Of a stretch of DNA of 64,000 nucleotides, positions 49,363-60,989 are shown in pieces (within the stretch, counting starts at the first letter, position 1; each line of letters begins with the position of its first letter). Both the position numbers and the translations under genes were made by a program. This DNA is from Eriocheir sinensis. Lineage: Eukaryota; Arthropoda; Malacostraca; Decapoda; Varunidae. The stretch covers positions 9,915,583-9,979,582 of the forward strand of contig NC_066518.1 in the NCBI RefSeq assembly GCF_024679095.1. The letters run 5' to 3'. The notes below the pieces were generated by a model. It did no database searches. It worked only from the letters and a program-made list of their open reading frames with translations, and was not told where the DNA came from.

Positions 49363-51314
49363 AACGATTTTTTTTTTCCCCGCTTTCGAGTTCTTCATAT
49401 CATTAGTTGTTAGTTGACGTACGATATATGCACACTTGTAGTATAAGCGAATCCGTTCTGAATAGACTAATTATGATACCCTGACATGACGTTAATAAGT
49501 CGAAAAGGTGTAATTTGGTAGTTAGTTCTGAGCGGAGTCAAATGGGGCATAAATCATCCACTCAGAGAAGACTGACACACATTTGTCCCAACTTTAATTA
49601 CGGTCATGCTTTTAAACATTTCGGTGTCCAAGTGCCCACGTTTGACAAGGCTTTCGTAGGAGTTTTGGGAATTTCCAGGGGTAGTTTTATGACCCTGGTG
49701 GTTGTTTGACCGTTTTTCTGCACAATGAACCTAACAAAATACTCATTAGGACCCGATTGATTTCCTTTCCGGCCTGTGGATGTGAGAGGCTGAAGCATCT
49801 GAGAATACCTTAATAAGCTGTACCTTTAACCGTGTGTTGCTCCTGCGTGGAAACCTGAAACAAGTGACGGAAATGCATGAGGTCGTTGGGCTCGGTAATG
49901 ATATACATCGTTCAAGAAGTAGTTAATCAAAGCGAGCATAACCAATGAACAAATGCAGAAGACTTGTATAAAGAGATATATGCACCGAAATCAAATGGAT
50001 ATTTTATCCTTTTTTTTTTCATGTCTGATGGTCTGAGGGGCGACATCTTGTTGTTAGCGCAGGCTCGGTATCTACAGGATCTCACTGAGGGAGCTGAACC
50101 ATTACGAAGAAAAAAGAAATTGGGTCTAGCTGGGAAATAGTAACCAGAATTTCCTGCCCGTTCAGTGTTATCTGGAGGCTGCATGGCTAAGTGCATCAAT
50201 GAATACAAAGAATCTCGAGGTAAATGTGATGCAAGGGACGCAAGATGAATCATTGTTATGCTGTCACGTGGGTCGTCCTCTGCTGTGACACGATAATCAC
50301 GGGGGTGTTGCGCTAGACTCCATGTGATGCAAAGGGAATCATTGTTATGCTGTCACGTGGGTCGTCCTCTGCTTTTGACATGTTAATTTCTAAGGAGTGG
50401 CGCGCTAGACTCCGTGGGAAATAAATAATGAAAACAAGTTGGAGTAAAGGAGTTCTGGACAGTCATGATGGTCCACCTTAAAATGACGATTACTGTCCCG
50501 TGTGATTCCACTTTATTTGTACAGAATGCTTGTGATAACGGCCTTTGTGGCAAGTGATATTTAAGAGATGTACTATTAAATTTCAGTTGTCGAATCTTGG
50601 TATTATTTCAGAACCCAAACTTGGGCTTCCTTGCCGTCTGGTGAAGGGAACTGTGGCCGAGCATTTTTTTTTTCGGGGGGGCATTAACCGAATATGGCTA
50701 ATAGTTAATTGATTTTTGTTCTTAATTTTTAGGGTTTTCTTTTGTTTGTTTATTTGGTTTCGTGGTTAAGCGGGCAGTGCTGATAGAGAGCAGAGGAGGG
50801 TGAGTGGGTAGGTGGGGGTGGTGTGGCACAGGGACCTTTATTTAGTATGACAAGCATTAAGGATCGTCAGGAAATTCTTTCTCTGCTGACCCAGGAGAAT
50901 ACAAATTGGACATACTTATTTATACGCAAGAAAGGTTTCCTAGTATGGGTTCAGCAAGCCTACCAAGAAACCAGCATCCTCGGGCACCCGTGTGAGGGAA
51001 TACACAAGGGCGACGAGGGGAGGGCGGGGCGGCGAGGCAGGGCGGCAAGGAGCTCGAGTTACGGTGATGAAGGGAGGGTGACGGTGGGAGACAACTCAAG
51101 ATCTAGAAATATGCAGTATTCATGACGGTCAGTGACTCAATATACTTCTCGTAGTACAGTATGCAACAAAGAAGGACGGCTGGTCTAGACAACTGCCCTA
51201 AGATAGATGCCTACATTAGTTTATTTTTATTTTTTTTATTTACGTATGCATGAAGCTTGTCCTAAGAGCTGAGAAATTATGTGTTCGACTATATAAGTAA
51301 GTATGGTGGTGTGT

Positions 51315-51359
<45 letters not shown>

Positions 51360-51548
51360 CTTTATTATCTTATTATTGGGAGTGGTTTTATTACGGAAAA
51401 TCATCTTGTATTAATTATTGTTTTATTTTGATGTTTGTCAGGAGGGAATGTGATAATAAGATGGTGCAGTGTAACATTTTAGTTAAGCCAGGCCGAGAAC
51501 AGCAATGTTTAAAGAACCAACAGAAACCATCTCGCTCATGTGGCCGGT

Positions 51549-51585
<37 letters not shown>

Positions 51586-52411
51586 GCAGTGCACTTCCCT
51601 AACGGCAACGATTTGCACACGGCTGGAGCTCAAAAACAGCTGAGTTATGCGGCCACTTACGTAACAGAGTATCACATAAAAACCTTCTTCATGCAATTTA
51701 CCATTAATATTAAAACCTAGAAATGCCAACCCTACGATTGCATTACCGCCAGGAAATGGAAATTGACGGAAATTAAAAAAAAAAAAAAGTAATTGTTGGC
51801 TTTGATACAATTGGTGTGGTATGAACTATCTTTTTAAACCGTTTATCATCACTTAACTTTAATGTATTGGGCAAGTTAGGCTTCTGAAAAGTTGCCTCAC
51901 CCGCTTCCTCTTCCCTTATAACAGGAGGCCGCCTGACGTCTCTTTGCGTAACCCCAAGGTGCGGGTGGCAGGGAGGGGCGGCACCCTGGCCCTCCTCCAC
52001 CATGCAAATCCTCCTCATGAAGATGCACTGCGGCAATGCTCATGTTTATCATATACGCGTCAGACAAGGTCCCGTACTTGAGAGTTCAGAGACGGATGAA
52101 TAATAACACTGGGCTCCAAGAAGCGCTGTCGTCACTATGAGTCATGTAAAAGTTCACATGAAGAGAGTTTCGTGCAGCGGTCAGTAGAACGCGGCGCTGC
52201 ACGTCAAGGGAGCCCCCACTTAATCATTTTGCTGCTGCACTTTGTTAGTTAGTACACTTATTTCTTTTTAACCCATATTCGAAAGAAAAGAATGAATGCA
52301 TCTATCTATCTGTATCTATCTATCTATATCATGTACTTTTTTTTACAATGAAGGAAGCGGCTCAAGGGCAAAAATAAACAAAAAGAAAATAAAGTGATAA
52401 ACTAAGAAAGT

Positions 52412-52459
<48 letters not shown>

Positions 52460-53620
52460 CGTGCTGAAACAACCTACAGCGGGGCCGAGACGTACGGTAT
52501 CATGAACCAGCAAAGTGGAATATTGGTTCTCTTCTAACAGCCCATCCAGGAGTCGATCTCGGGCCAACAGGGCGGGAGGAGGCCTTACAGGAGGGGCGCA
52601 TTACAGAATATTTAGAGAGAAAGCTAAGAAGCGCACAAAGAGGAATGGAGATAGATCGAAGTGTTAGGTAAAACATGGAGAGACAGGAAACAGAGAACAG
52701 TTTTATATATTTTACAGATGGAGAGATGGCATTAGAGCATTTTCCAGATTAGGATGAAGCAACTTTAATAGATAGGTAGAGAACTTTGGGAAAGGCATTT
52801 ATCCTGACTGAAGCTGCTACTGCTATTGATGATGATGACAACGATGATGATGATATGAAAATGTCCTGAGGAAAAATCTTGAAATAACAGAATAAATCAG
52901 AGCAAGTACTCGATAAGGCTGTAAGAAGTCACTCCCCCAAGAAATCAAAACTGGCGCGTACGTACATTCCAAGGACCTAAATTGCTGTTCTAACTCAAAC
53001 ACACCATTCCGTTAAAACAATAGAATCTCCATACTATCTATCCTTAAAGAGGTATAAAGACAGACTTGCTGGAAAAAAATATGTCGAGTATATCAGAGCA
53101 AAGGGAAAGACAGCACTACTTTATCCGTTTCATAGACCGGGCCTCCGCCTCTGCTGTGCAATCTCCTACAGTCGATCATCAACTCTGGACTGAAAGAAAC
53201 AAAGCAAAGACGAAGAAACACAAAGCGAAACACAAAGCAGTCAGATACAGGACATATAATATCAATAGTTGTGTAGGTATCCTGTATTTGCCCATAGATA
53301 AAGTGATACCTACATATATCTGTCATGCAGTAATTGTACAATCACACTATGTACTGCCCGGGGGGTTAGGATGGCAGGTTCCTCCCTTCTCCTTGGTTGT
53401 ATACCTGCAACAGTAAACTATCAATCAATCGAGTGTAACAAACAAGGAATAAAACAGACACTTAAAAAGGAGGATCACTTTTGCCCATCCTAATGATCCA
53501 GGGTGTGGCTGCCTCTTACTGTTAGGTTATTAATATTAATGTTACTCCTTATGGCATGACCTCTCATCTCCCTTGTTGTAATTCTCCTTGCAATAATAAA
53601 CTTCAATCAATCAATCACTT
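49363..53620. other. Intergenic region between the SAM gene and prefoldin 6
   Basis: No gene is supportable. It holds a 93-bp direct duplication (50227-50415), GT/CA microsatellites (about 51309-51357, 51550-51582, 52410-52456), a CTAT array (about 52303-52330), and two short 3'-tail-like repeats ending in CAATCAATC (53350-53430 and 53480-53620). Possible polyadenylation signals for the SAM gene occur near 50419. Confidence 0.45.
50227..50415. repeat. Direct duplication, about 93 bp, two copies
   Basis: Both copies contain AATCATTGTTATGCTGTCAC then GTGGGTCGTCCTCTGCT and end GCGCTAGACTCC. Divergence is modest, mainly in the centre. Confidence 0.8.
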
Positions 53621-53625
53621 AGAAA
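53350..53625 (+). repeat. Two adjacent retroposon 3' tails upstream of prefoldin 6
   Basis: Both segments end with the same layout: CTCCCTTG or CTTCTCCTTGGTTGTA, then CTGCAACAGTAAAC or CTTGCAATAATAAAC, then a CAATCAATC tail. This looks like a 3'-terminal motif of a non-LTR family inserted or duplicated twice close to the PFDN6 start. Confidence 0.45.
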
Positions 53626-53714
53626 GGAGAGCCGTTAGAAAGTCAGAAATCCGCAGTCTTCGCCCTTCAGTTGACAGTCGATGAAGCGGCTAAACTAGCT
53701 TCCCCACCGCCACC

Positions 53715-56700
53715 ATGGGTCCCGAGGTGCTGCAGAAGAAGCTCGAGGAGGAGGTGGAGGCCTACAAGAAGATCCAGAAGGGTAACTATGGACAGGAGCC
53801 TACCTCTGATCTATTTGAGAAGCGGAAAAGTGTATAGAGTTGGTGTAAAGAAGCCCCGCAGAGTGACAATAATACACGTGCCGCACAGGTGCCGCCTCGC
53901 CCACGCCCTCCACAACACTGGGCCAAATAAGCTTGATTTTGTGAGATATTAAAAAAGGCAGTAAAAGACTTAGGTGTTATTGTGCTCTATCACTCAAAGA
54001 ACAAATTAATCAGGTGGAGAGGAATATTTCATTTGTCAAGACATGCTTGGACGAGAAAACCATAAAGATTCTTGTACCTATATAATCATGTAACTAGTAA
54101 GCTAGATTACTGTAATTCACTCTGTCATGGCCTACCCAAATCCCTGATGAGGAAACTACAAGTTGTCATGAACAGAGCAGCACGGCTATTAAAGGGTCTG
54201 CCGCCACATGAGAGAAGAACACCAGTGTAGTGCGGCGACTAGGCCTGATAAGGGAGCCTCCCATAACCCACTTGGTGAGTGGGGTACCTCTTTGGCCAAC
54301 TTGGTAAGGAGTGGCTCTCCCGTCACGCTGGTCGTGAGTTCAATCCCAGGCAGCCGGCGAATACCCTCTCCTTGTCTTCACTAATTTCTCGTGTGTTTTG
54401 ATTTACGCAGAGGACGTGTGGGGCCGAGAGAATAGTTGAAAAGAGAAAAATCAAATCTCGGGGCATGACACCAGCACTTACAGACTTACACTGGCTACCA
54501 ATTAAGGCACGAATAGTCTACAAAATGTCTTGACCTATCAAGCAATACCACTTGGTAAAGCTGGATATATGAGAGATCTACTGCAGGACTTTTATTGCAT
54601 GTTATGCACCTGTACATATGCGCTGCACATTATTCATCAAGATCAAGATTTGGACACTACTATGTCACTGAGACACAGAGCAAAACAGCACAGACTATGA
54701 GCTGGGAGTCAGTCTGGAATTGGGCTTCAGAGGATTTGAGAAGAGTGCCCCACGGTTCCATAATGAGTTATGCAAGGATGTTAAGAACAGTGGCAATTTA
54801 GCAACCTTCAAGAATGAACTGAAGACTCACTTATTCACTGAATCCTATGATGTTACAAACGGTGTCAGGTGAAATCGGCGCACGGATGAACTCGTCACAC
54901 TCTGAGCACGAACTCGTCGCACTCGGAGCACGAACTCGTCGCAGTCGCGGACAAACTTGGGGCAAAAACTTTGGACTCCCATATCTCAAAAAAGCACTGG
55001 TTCAATCTTACTCAGATTTTTTTTAATGTGGCATAAGTAAACTAAGTAAGAGGTGCCTCCATACATGAGTAGGCCTCCTCCACGCTCTCCTGGATCCCCG
55101 GTCCCTCCTCACCCGAGTTCGTCCACGACTGCGACGAGTTCGTGCTCAGAGTGCGATGAATTCGTGCTCCGAGTGTGACAAGTTCGTCCGTGCGCTGATT
55201 TCGACTGTATTCGTTACAAACATGTGCAGCAAGGATAATTTTTGGTGTCAACTTCATTATATTGTTGACGGTCCTGTGGAGTGCTTCACTGCCAGTAGAG
55301 TGGGGCCTGAAACCTCATCAGTGGTAAATGGTACAGTAAATAGATTTATAAAATGCGTAATGGGCTTTGTGCTGAGCCTTTGGTTGTGATCACTGGCAGT
55401 CAGCGGGCGACCTTCTAGAATTTTCCATTTAATAGTTTGTCACAAGGATAGTTTCCACCATGATTGTTCTGAATTTATCTGTTATAACCCCTGGTGCACT
55501 TTATACTTGTACTATTCCTTGGGAAGGTAAACTGGTAACCTGGATGTCACACTTGCCCCATATCTTGGGGTAATGAATGGGTTGTTACCCACCACAGGCT
55601 CAAGGGTCAATGTGATGGAGATGAGCACTGAGGCTGCACACAGCTGTAGCACATGATCCCAATTTTTTTTTAACTATTCTCTTCCCTCTTTTTGTATGAC
55701 TTGAGTATGCAACCCCCTCTTTAACCTAACAGAGAGTAACTTATCACTGTGGAGGCAGAGATTAACTAACGTGGGTCCCACTTTAGTCAATATTATTAAA
55801 AAGTATTTAATATTATGACCATGAGACAGTACGTTTAACATGCCAGTCTCTTGGTTGTGCTAACCACTGCACTAATGCCATTTTTTATATTGCAGATGTA
55901 TCAAAAACATCAGGCTTAAGGACGCAACTTGATGTGCAGCTTAACGAAAATAAAGTAGTAAAGGAGGTAAAGTTATACATTGTAAAGCTAATTTTAGTAA
56001 CTGCTAAGTAACTAACTTTAAATGAATTATAAGAAATGTCATAAGGAAAGAAAATGTGAATTGATTATTTGAAAGTAATATGAAAGTACCGTACTACTCT
56101 GGAATGAATTATTTGATAACTTAAGTCACCCAATTTTTTTACTGATATTCTTAAAACCTTTCCAGGAGCTTGACTTAATTAATGAAGAGAATGTGGTGTA
56201 CAAGCTGATTGGACCAGCACTCATCCGCCAAGACCTGGAGGAGGCGCGGCAGAATGTGAGCAAGCGAGTGGACTACATACAGCAGGAAATGTAAGCTTGT
56301 CCTGGATTGGTAGTGGTGTGTGGAGACTGCACTAGGTTGAGAAACTGTTCTTAGTAACTGAATAATAGTAGTTAGCCCTTTTTAAACTTATATATTTATA
56401 AACTCAAAAGAAAAAGCTACTTGGAAGTTGCTGCCAGACAAAAAGCATCATGTTGCATATCACACATGGCTCAAAGCCTTAGTGTTTTGATATCAGATAC
56501 TAAACATACCTCATCAGAGTATTTCTTCAAATAAGTAGTTAGTCCAGAAATATTTTAGTACCTTCCAAACTACTAAAAAGAGGGGCATCATTTACGTTGC
56601 TTGGCTTAAGAAACTTATATCTGTAATGATGCCTGCAACTCCTCTCTGCTTATTTTGTGTTTATTCCCAGCATTTCAGTAAACTCCTCCAATTATTTAGC

Positions 56701-59700
56701 TTGTAATGAAGATTTCTATAGTTTTACAGCATATAATGTTTGTTATAATCTAAGAAATGGAAGGGTTAAAATGGATGGCTCGTTAGTCTGACATATATAA
56801 ATCAATAATGAATCTAGAATAGACAACTTCACAGTTCTTTAGTTCAGCGAATGGCAAATTTGTATACTATAACCCGAGACTTTAGTATAACAGTAGAGTT
56901 GTTGAATACTGGAATTGTTTGTCCTAAATATGTTTATTACTTCACTCTCAAGTGTGTAATTTTTTAGTATTTGTTGCCCTGCCAACTGATTATTAAATAT
57001 TACCTTTTCTTCACATTCATCTTCAGACCTACAGTTCTCTCAAATTTTGTTGAGTTCCTTGATCATTCTTTGTAGGTTTTCCTCAGAATCACCTAGTAAG
57101 ACTGTCATCTGTGAATTTAAGGTTGTTACGGCATTCACCGCTAAACTAATTCATATGTTCTGTCTGTCTATATCTCCGACACCCTGCTCCCTCACGGGAA
57201 CCTACCTCCAGGGGATGGGTGCAGCAGAAGTGTCTCCATCTCTCCCTGTTCTGGCACTCCCTCTCAGGACACTCAATCCTGCTATTTCTAACTCTCTCGC
57301 TCCAACATTTGCTCACCTTATTGACCCACTTCACAGGTGGTCTTCCCCTGACACCCTCTCCCTCAATCCTTCCTTCATACACTTCAAAAATTCATTCTCA
57401 TTCATTCTCATCACATGTATCCAAACCATCTCGACGAACTATGCTTTGTCCATTCGACCACTCCACAATCCACTCCCTTCGCTGTCACTCTCACACCAAA
57501 CCACTCATACATGCCTTCATTGCTTTCTCCATCCCATCCTGAAACACAACATGCACCTCATATATAACTCATTTCCACTGCACATATTCTCGATTACTGT
57601 GTTCCATGTTCGCGTCTGATGCATATGACAGAGTTGGCAGGATAATACTGTTCCTTATGTTATTCTACTCTAATTTCTTGGATACTTTGTCAAAGCAAGG
57701 TTATACAGTAATACAGGGAGATTAAGCTCTAACCCCTCCCCCAAGAAAACATATGTACAAACACCCAAAGTACATACTGCATTCACCAACCATCCAGTAT
57801 ATCTTTTTTATTATTATTATTATTGTATTCTTCCCTTAGGTTTGAGGAATATATATGTGCTTACTACTTGCTTGATGGGCTTAGACTGTCCACCCAGAGT
57901 CAGCTGACCTGAAAGTCAAGTGTGGGACCCTTGCCACAATCAGCCCTCCTAGTGATGTTTAATATTTTGCTCAGATTTACAGGACTGCTTATTAGTTTGA
58001 CTACCACTCACTGAAGCATGCTTGGGAGGCACTCCAAAATTGTTTATGTATACAGATGCAGAAAGGCACAACATTGGTGGCTGTTTGTTTGTCACATTTC
58101 TTTTGCTAGAAAATGTTTACTGCTGTTGAGGTCATTCAATATGAATATAATTTGTATTAGGAATCATCAGCATCATTATTCTATTTTCATATCCTCAAGA
58201 TGTATACAGAGATTCAGTGAGGAAAATAAAAACAAGGAAAAGAAAATTAACGAGTGGTCATGGGATTGGGCTTCAGATATTATGCCTGGCCACTGAAGCA
58301 GGCTGTCAGAAACAGTGGCATAGCTAGGTGTCTATCAATAGGGGCCACCTAAGAGGACATACCTGAGTATAGGAGGACACTAGGCAAGGGGAGTTTAGGG
58401 GCATTCTGGTGCCACATAAAAGGTTACTAGGGCATATTCTGAGATCAGATCAATGGTAGGTATGAAGGGATGGCCAGTGGGGTGCCATGTGCCCCCAATT
58501 GCTACGCCTCTGGTCAGATACTAGGATTGTCTATGGGAACATGCTGTTAGAAAGCAACTGAGTGATTAAGGACTTTTTTTGTATACATAGTAATACAAAA
58601 AGAACCTCATGGCTTAGTAGACAACATGGAAGAGCATGCATGTGTACTGCACCCTTCTTTTGAATACACTATAAATACATGTATCATTAATTTTGGAACA
58701 CTGACTTCATGGTATGCATTTTCCTTATGCGGTAGGATCTCCCCATAACGATTTCCTTAATGACATTTTCAACAATATCGATAAGTTAAATTTAAATACT
58801 AAGTTTCTACAACAACATTTGGATTCCCTTGAATAACAGATTTTTCACTGGATGGTAGTGTCTAGGTGTATCTTGGATAGCGATTATTTGCTGCCATCTA
58901 GATGACTTAGTCATCAGACTCCCAGCTTAGTAGTGTGTAGAAGGTAATTTTATGCTGCTGCCATCCCAGGACTTTTATTTATTTTTTCCATTTGGATGCC
59001 TCTTTTGACTTGTTTTATTTTTGCTGAAATAATATGAATTGTTGTTGAATCAACACAACTAATATAAGACTCACGTTAAAGGAATTAAGGAGGTGTATGG
59101 TGTGATGATTGATTCAAGGTTTGTGCATGGAGGCTATTGTGGTGCACTGTTGTACCTATGGTGATGTTCCAACTCTGGCCTCTTGCACCCGGCTGACAAA
59201 CTTTTGTCAACACATCATAAGACCCGTCCAAGCCAACCCTTACAACTCATCATCATCATCATTTCATCGACGCCTGCTCCTAGGAGCTCCCACAAGGGGA
59301 TGGCCACGGCAGAAGAGCTTCCAACTTTCTCTATCCAGACACTCCCTCCTTGCCTGCTCAAAGTTTCTCAAAGATCTTTCCCCCCTCTCCCCAATGTACT
59401 CTTGCACCCTATCCCTCCATTTCACTGGAGGTTGTCCTCTAGCATTCCCTCCCTCTATCTCACATACACCCTTCTGGTCTTCTTACTCTCCTTACAACTA
59501 CTGGTTATAAAGGTGAAACTATCACACAACAGCACATACACCATCTTAAACCACAAAGCTTGAAAACTGAGCTATGAGTGTCTGGCTGCAGCCAAGGATA
59601 GACAAGAAGGATCATGCCACTAAGCTGCATAATATTACCACACCTTTCAATGGTTTGTTCACATGTGGCTTGGGAGTTGCAGAAAATGCTCAATGCAATA

Positions 59701-60785
59701 TGCTATTATCTCTTACCCTTAGTCACAGCCCAGTCACCCTCTAGCTCAACAGTATTCACACACTATGGATTAAATGTGTGTGGGCTGCTGTGTGATAACT
59801 TCGTCTCTATAACCAGTAGTTGTAAGGGTCGGCTCAGCAGGTTTTATGATGTGTTGCTGGAAGTGGGTAAGCCAGGTGAAAAAGAGGCCAGCATGTGGAG
59901 AGTTTTATATATCTTATGTTGATTCATTTAGGATTCTTATTATTTTAGGAAACACTAAAGTATTGATAAGAGGGATTCCTGTGGTGATTGAAGCACTTCT
60001 ATTTTTCAGTGTCACACAAATATGTTTTCATTAATAAATGTGCTTTTGCAGGCACCAATTTAACCTTATTGGCAAGGTCCTGTTGTACTTTCACTTTTTA
60101 GGTATAATGAATGGTTCCAAAATGCAGGAATCATCCTCACCAAAATGATGATGTGGTTAAATGAGGCTCACTGTAAAATCTGTAGATTAATCACTGAGAA
60201 AGACTGTTCTTACTCCTTACATCATTATCATCATCAGTGACCATTTCCTACTAATGTTGTAGGATAGGTCACAAAAGATGTGTAACCTTTCTAACTACTG
60301 TTCTAGCCAAAATAGTTGAGAGGTGGTCCCTTTCCTTTACCTCAACCTTGTGTGTCACAGGAACTTGTCCTTTTGGGAATTGCCCATATAAGAACCCGAC
60401 TTAAAACGGCGAATGATGACACAGCCATCGTATTTGCCTTCTGCATGGCAAAATTAATCTCAGGCATTTATCAAAGCTAATGAAGTCTAGCAGTTGTACC
60501 TTAACCTAACCCAAACCACAGGGAGGAAGTTTGCACCCATTAAATAGCTTCACCACATTCATCCCTAACTATTACATATTTTCTTACAGGTCATTAAAAA
60601 GTTACTGAAAAAGATTCAGTCAATGTATTCGATAGTACAATGATTTCATAATGTCTATCTTTTCCAGTAAGCGACATGGAAATACTATCGAAAAATTAGA
60701 AAAGGACGCTGAATCTAAAAGGGATAATATTGGAAAGTACCAACAACAACTACAACAAATGATGATGAAGCAAGCAGGGAAGTGA
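53715..60785 (+). CDS. PFDN6: Prefoldin subunit 6, four exons
   Basis: A beta-type subunit of the cytosolic heterohexameric prefoldin co-chaperone, which hands unfolded actin and tubulin to the CCT chaperonin. Exons 53715-53781, 55896-55966, 56166-56290 and 60668-60785 join in phase into 126 residues; the family is about 125-130. The protein starts MGPEVLQKKLEEEVEAYKKI. The central part is QLDVQLNENKVVKEELDLIN, then ENVVYKLIGPALIRQDLEEA, the conserved beta-hairpin region. It ends with the second coiled-coil helix and a Gln/Met/Lys-rich tail (QQLQQMMMKQAGK). Two long terminal coiled coils around a hairpin are the prefoldin fold. The start is in a strong context (CCACCATGG). The introns contain LINE, SINE, Mutator-like and hAT-like insertions but the coding sequence is intact. 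A polyadenylation signal is at 60984-60989. Confidence 0.95.
53950..54860 (+). pseudogene. CR1-like LINE C-terminal remnant in PFDN6 intron 1
   Basis: Sense-strand pieces translate to TSKLDYCNSLCHGLPKSLM, then QVVMNRAARLLKGLPPHER, and after the SINE insertion to PALTDLHWLPIKARIVYK. This is the typical reverse-transcriptase C-terminal text of CR1/Jockey-type LINEs (DYCNSL, NRAAR, LHWLPI). The copy is interrupted by a SINE (54226-54467), carries stops and frameshifts, and is itself target of a foldback element at 54861. Confidence 0.8.
54226..54467 (+). mobile_element. tRNA-derived SINE, family 1, copy 4, with target duplication
   Basis: Plus-strand copy. Head TGTAGTGCGGCGACTAGGCC, box A TTTGGCCAACTTGGTAAGG, box B GGTCGTGAGTTCAATCCC, then CAGCCGGCGAATACCCTC and a TCTCGTGTGTTTTGATTTAC body. 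The 7-bp direct repeat ACACCAG flanks it (54219-54225 and 54468-54474), marking target-primed insertion into the LINE. This gives the full element length of about 242 bp. Confidence 0.85.
54861..55212. mobile_element. Mutator-like foldback element with 9-bp target duplication
   Basis: GTTACAAAC occurs immediately on both sides (54852-54860 and 55213-55221). The arms are inverted: GAAATCGGCGCACGGATGAA at the left pairs with the complement of the right arm, which reads inward GAAATCAGCGCACGGACGAA. Each arm contains about four tandem copies of a 22-bp unit containing CGAACTCGTCGCACTCGGAG. Foldback arms plus a 9-bp duplication point to a Mutator-type (MULE) non-autonomous element. Confidence 0.85.
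55490..55680 (+). mobile_element. Diverged SINE family 2 copy
   Basis: It shares GGAGATGAGCACTGAGGCTG and CACACAGCTGTAGCAC with the body of the family-2 copies at 29.8 and 42.1 kb, and its upstream part resembles GTAAACTGGTAACCTGG. The tRNA head is unrecognisable. It is intronic in PFDN6. Confidence 0.45.
57150..57640 (-). pseudogene. LINE 3' ORF remnant, minus strand
   Basis: The minus strand encodes YEGRIEGEGVRGRPPVKWVN then CPERECQNRERWRHFCCTHP, a Trp/Arg/His-rich C-terminal domain known from crustacean LINE tails, with stops further upstream. The 190-codon plus-strand frame through the same DNA is its antisense shadow. Located in PFDN6 intron 3. Confidence 0.6.
58313..58512. mobile_element. 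Short hAT-like MITE
   Basis: Left end CAGTGGCATAGCTAGG and right end, read inward, CAGAGGCGTAGCAATTGG. The flanks GTCAGAAA (58305-58312) and GTCAGATA (58513-58520) are an 8-bp duplication with one mismatch. It is 200 bp with no coding capacity, in PFDN6 intron 3. Confidence 0.7.
59175..59520 (-). pseudogene. Second LINE 3' ORF remnant, minus strand
   Basis: The minus-strand translation has the same type of tail as the 57.2-kb fragment (SLDRESWKLFCRGHPLVGAP-like order of Trp, Cys, His, Pro), with an ATGATGATGATG-type short repeat at its 3' end near 59252-59266. It is a separate, diverged truncated insertion. Confidence 0.5.
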
Positions 60786-60983
60786 AGGACTGACGCACTA
60801 AATAGCATTAAGGATGAAAAGTGTTAAGCCTAATCTCAATTTTTTTCGATGCTTGGTTTTGTGTATTTTTTCGATTTTTACTATTTTGTCAGTTTTGCCT
60901 CAACCTGTAGAATGTCTTAAATACAGAAAATTAAGATCACGTAACTAAGAATTATGTCGGCGCTGCATATCATCGCAAAGATG

Positions 60984-60989
60984 AATAAA
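60984..60989 (+). terminator. Polyadenylation signal of PFDN6
   Basis: AATAAA about 200 bp after the PFDN6 stop codon, in an AT-rich 3' UTR. Confidence 0.6.

Noticed and set aside
57047..57619. 190-codon plus-strand frame
   Set aside because: Antisense shadow of a LINE 3' ORF remnant that reads sensibly on the minus strand.
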